NCBI RefSeq assembly: GCF_037102585.1
Contig: NW_027043829.1
Location: 992,001 to 1,056,000 of the forward strand
Length of the DNA stretch: 64,000 nucleotides
Source of the DNA: Saccharomycopsis crataegensis
Taxonomy: Eukaryota; Ascomycota; Saccharomycetes; Ascoideales; Saccharomycopsidaceae
Direction: 5' to 3'
The position numbers and the translations under genes were made by a program. Shown in pieces: positions 60,849 through 64,000 of this stretch. The notes under the pieces were generated by a model that was not told the DNA's origin, ran no database searches, and worked only from the letters and a program-made list of their open reading frames with translations. The stretch's first letter is position 1, and each line of letters starts with the position of its first letter.

Positions 60849-62396
60849 TTAGGCAGACTCTTGAGGTTCTGAAGATGCCTCTGCGGTGTTTGTGCTGGCA
60901 GTACTTGGTTGATTATGGTTGTGATTATAATTGTTATTGTAATTATGTTGATTCTTTTGACGATCCATCTCGATACGATTGTTGATCAAGTAAATAGCCA
61001 TCTGGTTGTTGCTGGAAGCCCCAGTGATGACAATCTTCCGTTCGGATGGCGATGACGAGTCTGGGTCTTGCACCTTGATTTGCGCTCCTGAGTTGTCTCT
61101 GATTTCCCTGATGTTCTTACCTCCTTTACCAATCACTGATCCCACAAATTCGTTAGGGATGTAAATATCCTGTGACGTTTGAGGCTGTTGCATTCCTGCC
61201 ATTGGCATAAAGTTCTGTGGAGGTTGAAGGGTTCCTTGAGGTGCGGCGCCTGGAGCAAGGGAAATGTGATTACGAGAAGATGGAGGCATTGACAAGAGAC
61301 GACTTGGGTACTGACCGCCATTCATTCCGTGATAAGGTTTCATTTGACGCTGACCAGCGTCTTGTTGGACACCACCGGCGTTTCCTGGACCCCCACCATT
61401 GGTGGCAGCCCCACCAGGCCCTCCACGAAGCTGGCCATTCATATATCCGCCCATATTCATTGGCATCAACCCCATCATTTGTGGACCAAACCCTGCTGGA
61501 GCCCCAAACCCTTGGAATTGGAAGTTTGGTGGGTTGAATTGTGGAGCTCCAGGAAACGCTGGAGTGGCAGTACCTTGGGGCGACATAGCGCCTTGCGGTG
61601 GCATACCATAGTTTGAGTTGCCTGGATTGTAGTATACCACCTTGGTCTTGTGCATGTACTTCTTATTCTCATAGATGGTCTGGCCGACGTAATAGGTGGC
61701 AATATGGATGGCATCTGGGACCCCTGTGATACTGAGACATCTATCGGTAGAAAAGTTCATGGTGGTCTCGCTGGCCTTCAACTTGGCAGCGGATTTTTCC
61801 TCAATTTCTCTGAACTTGGTCCCACCTTTACCAATGACAAACCCAATGACCGGATGGGGCACCAAAAGCTTTAGGATGTACTGCTTGGAGTCTGGGCTCG
61901 AAGGGGTTTCTGGCTCATCAATCACCACTCTAGTGATGAGACCAAATGCCTTGGCCACCTTTTCTGCAGGTCCACGGACATGGACCACCCTTTCGTACAC
62001 GCCTTTCAAGTTCTCGGACACATTAACCCTAGCTCCAGAGCGCTCTTTGATATAGCTGATCTTCTCACCACCTTTACCAACAATAAGCCCGGCCTCTTTG
62101 ACAGGACAGAGCATACGGAAGTGGACATAAGTTGGGTCGTCACCTGTCTGGACCTTATGTGATGATATTGGGGTAGATCTCTTTGGGATATCTTCTGCTG
62201 GCTGTTGCTGTGTGGTGTTGTCGTCTGTAGTAGTAATAGTACCAGTAGTGGTGGTGGTAGTGCTTGTGAGCAATGGGGCGGTCTGGTGCTTGTCCTTTTC
62301 TGCATCTTCTTGCTCTAGCATTTCCGAGTCCATGGCGACTCTTTTGGTCTGAGTGGTGTCCTCAGTCTGCTCTTCTTCGATCTTACGCTTGAGCAT
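60849..62396 (-). CDS. PBP2: Triple-KH RNA-binding protein, PBP2-like
   Basis: 515 residues from the ATG at 62396 (MLKRKIEEEQT); an in-frame upstream extension is unlike the family. Three KH domains, each with a GKGG loop: AGLIVGKGGEKISYIKERSG (about residue 110), FVIGKGGTKFREIEEKS (about 200) and GSVIGKGGKNIREIRDNSG (about 430). KH2 and KH3 are separated by a Gly/Pro/Met/Asn-rich stretch of about 150 residues. The first domain, FRMLCPVKEAGLIVG, is closest to yeast Pbp2 (Pab1-binding partner, poly(rC)-binding type); Hek2/Khd1 is the alternative. Family members act on mRNA localisation, stability and telomere-related silencing. It is divergent from SWC5 with 267 bp between starts. Confidence 0.82.
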   Translation of the reverse strand: MLKRKIEEEQTEDTTQTKRVAMDSEMLEQEDAEKDKHQTAPLLTSTTTTTTGTITTTDDNTTQQQPAEDIPKRSTPISSHKVQTGDDPTYVHFRMLCPVKEAGLIVGKGGEKISYIKERSGARVNVSENLKGVYERVVHVRGPAEKVAKAFGLITRVVIDEPETPSSPDSKQYILKLLVPHPVIGFVIGKGGTKFREIEEKSAAKLKASETTMNFSTDRCLSITGVPDAIHIATYYVGQTIYENKKYMHKTKVVYYNPGNSNYGMPPQGAMSPQGTATPAFPGAPQFNPPNFQFQGFGAPAGFGPQMMGLMPMNMGGYMNGQLRGGPGGAATNGGGPGNAGGVQQDAGQRQMKPYHGMNGGQYPSRLLSMPPSSRNHISLAPGAAPQGTLQPPQNFMPMAGMQQPQTSQDIYIPNEFVGSVIGKGGKNIREIRDNSGAQIKVQDPDSSSPSERKIVITGASSNNQMAIYLINNRIEMDRQKNQHNYNNNYNHNHNQPSTASTNTAEASSEPQESA

Positions 62397-62663
62397 CGTA
62401 AGATATGATATTATAGTATTATAATAATGAATAAAGATAATTAACTTGTTGATAACAGTTTGTTGTTTTGTTGGTGGAAGAAAAAAAAAATGGAGAGGAG
62501 AATAAAACGAGTGGAGGGTAACAGTCACCTGACACTCCCTGGCTGCTCCTCACAAAAAAAAAAAAAAAAAATTGGCGGCGGCGGCGGCGAAAAATTCCAA
62601 CTGTGCGGTACTCATGAAGAATAACATCGTATAATATAATCATAATAGTAATAAAAATATACA

Positions 62664-63611
62664 ATGAGTAGTCAAGACAATAATGACAACAGACCTAAAC
62701 GCAAGGAAGAAGAAGAGGATGACGATGATGATTCATCCGATGAAGATTACGTCCCAGGAAGTATGCATATATTGGAAAAAAAACATTGTGTAATCAATTA
62801 AATATTCATCCATACTAACATATATTTAGACAATGCCCAAGTAGACAATGATGACGATGAAGATGATGACGATTACAAAGATGATGAAGAAACACAGAAA
62901 ACTGTCCAGGAAATCAAGAAAGCAGGGTACAGTAAGATCGAAAGTAGCGAAGGTGGGCTAATCAAGACAAGAAACCAACGTTTGCAAGAACAGCAGCAGA
63001 AACAAGACAATCAGCATTTGGCTCTTCTAAACGAACCAGCCAACCCGACATCGGTAGATATAGACTCCATTTGGGATGAAATGAAGAGCAACACCAATGC
63101 TTCAGCCATAAAACCGGCCCTGGTTTCTGACAATACCACTACCCCAATCGCTACCACCCCATCCATCGAAGAAGAAAAAATCAAAATCACCAGAACCTAC
63201 GAATACGCCGGAGAAACCATCAGTGAGGACAAATGGGTACTAAAGTCTTCGGCCGAAGCCAAAGCTTACCACAATTCCCTTAAGATTGAAGCCTCTTCTA
63301 TAACAAAAGATAGTACTCCAGAATCCTCAAGCGATACAACCCCAAAGCCACTGGCCAGCATTAATAACAAACCACCCCCAAGAAAACGTCGGGCCAAGAA
63401 ATCAATTGTTGATAATATCATTAAAAGTTCAAAAATGGCAAAAATCAGCACCCTTGAAAAATCGCGATTAGACTGGGCAAATTATGTCGATTCTAATAAA
63501 CTCAATGATGAATTGCGGAAACATAACAAAGATGGGTACCTCAGTAAACAAGATTTCCTCAGTAGAGTCGAGTCAAATATTGATAACAAAATCAAAGAAT
63601 CAAAAAAATGA
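62664..63611 (+). CDS. SWC5: SWR1 complex subunit Swc5, spliced
   Basis: Exons 62664-62760 and 62830-63611 give 292 residues. The 69-nt intron has GTATGC, TACTAAC at 62813-62819 and acceptor TTTAG. The N-terminus is very acidic (RPKRKEEEEDDDDDSSDEDYVPG) as in the histone-binding part of Swc5; then AGYSKIESSEGGLIKTRNQR, and the C-terminal BCNT domain STLEKSRLDWANYVDS with DGYLSKQDFLSRV, the family hallmark. Swc5 is required for H2A.Z deposition by the SWR1 remodeler. Without the first exon the start codon is missing from exon 2. Confidence 0.95.
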
Positions 63612-63927
63612 AATCAGAAATCAACCAAACAGAATCATTTTTTTTTTTTTAGGATTATTCAATAAGTAACTTGCCAAGTATATATATATATATATATATT
63701 GGTCCAAAAAAAACTATTTCCTGTCAATATTTTTTTAATAATTAGTAATTTTGTTCTGAAAAGTAACTTTCTTGCCATGCCTATTTAACAATATCTTTGT
63801 TTATATCATATAGCTCAACATCTTTCAACAACATAATGGATAGTTTTTTTTGTCTTTCTTTCCTCTTTATTGGCATTGTTTAGTTTTCTTATATCTCTAT
63901 CGGAAATGTGTAAACACCTCAAATTAA
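63612..63927. other. Intergenic region between convergent genes
   Basis: 3' flanks of SWC5 and the next gene. It has a T-run at 63638-63650 and a (TA)10 run at about 63679-63699. Confidence 0.5.
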
Positions 63928-64000
63928 TCATCCAGTGATATCTCTTATCTCATTCACCAACTCCTTATTTTCCCCAATTAAGAAATCCTGGGCCTTCTTT
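63928..64000 (-). CDS. C-terminal end of an unidentified gene
   Basis: The frame is open from the window edge to a TGA at 63930-63928, giving KKAQDFLIGENKELVNEIR and then DITG. This looks like a helical C-terminus, but it is too short to assign. A chance open frame of 23 codons is possible. Confidence 0.4.
   Translation of the reverse strand, partial: KKAQDFLIGENKELVNEIRDITG

Overview
This window looks like nuclear DNA of a budding yeast (Saccharomycotina) outside the Saccharomyces cerevisiae lineage. It is AT-rich and gene-dense, and the genes are fungal: Lys1, Pet54, the proteasome subunit Pre1, Qcr10, a tricalbin, Bir1, a BNI1-type formin, a Net1-like nucleolar protein and Swc5. Five genes carry an intron near the 5' end, with GTAWGT/GTATGC donors and TACTAAC/TACTGAC branch sites. 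A U5-40K-like WD40 protein and a XanA-type xanthine dioxygenase, both to my knowledge absent from S. cerevisiae, point to a lineage that branched earlier. I could not decide from the sequence whether CUG is read as Leu or Ser.

Layout. 0-4.8 kb: 3' part of MAK11, an unrecognised gene, and LYS1 divergent from PET54 with a Gcn4 site between them. 4.8-7.6 kb: a gene-poor stretch of decayed repeats, probably old LTR remnants, around an intron-bearing tRNA-Arg(ACG). 7.6-11.3 kb: an APJ1-like J-protein and a WKF-domain gene that may be split by a frameshift. 11.3-13.9 kb: a second gene-poor stretch with tRNA-Asn(GTT), repeat remnants, a hairpin-rich block and an intron-bearing tRNA-Leu(CAA). 13.9-23.2 kb: a TMN/EMP70 protein, PRE1, an oligopeptide transporter, IMP2 and SUB1. 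24.8-36.2 kb: a Zn2Cys6 regulator, an MNN4-like LicD protein, QCR10, a tricalbin and a xanthine dioxygenase. 36.2-38.1 kb: an intergenic region with two Pdr-type palindromes and a perfect (AG)97 tract. 38.1-54.9 kb: an MFS transporter, BIR1, U5-40K, a large SNF2-family ATPase and a formin. 55.4-64 kb: a NET1-like gene, a three-KH protein (PBP2-like), SWC5 and the C-terminal end of one more gene.

Most genes are unlinked housekeeping functions: lysine synthesis, respiration (QCR10, PET54, IMP2), proteolysis, chromatin, mitosis and polarity. No biosynthetic cluster, CRISPR array or clearly new multi-gene system was found. The observations most worth checking are a Zn2Cys6 cluster inside the NET1-like protein, the odd QCR10 intron, a 9-nt intron in tRNA-Arg(ACG), the hairpin block before tRNA-Leu, the WKF-gene frame break and the dinucleotide tract beside the Pdr-like sites.
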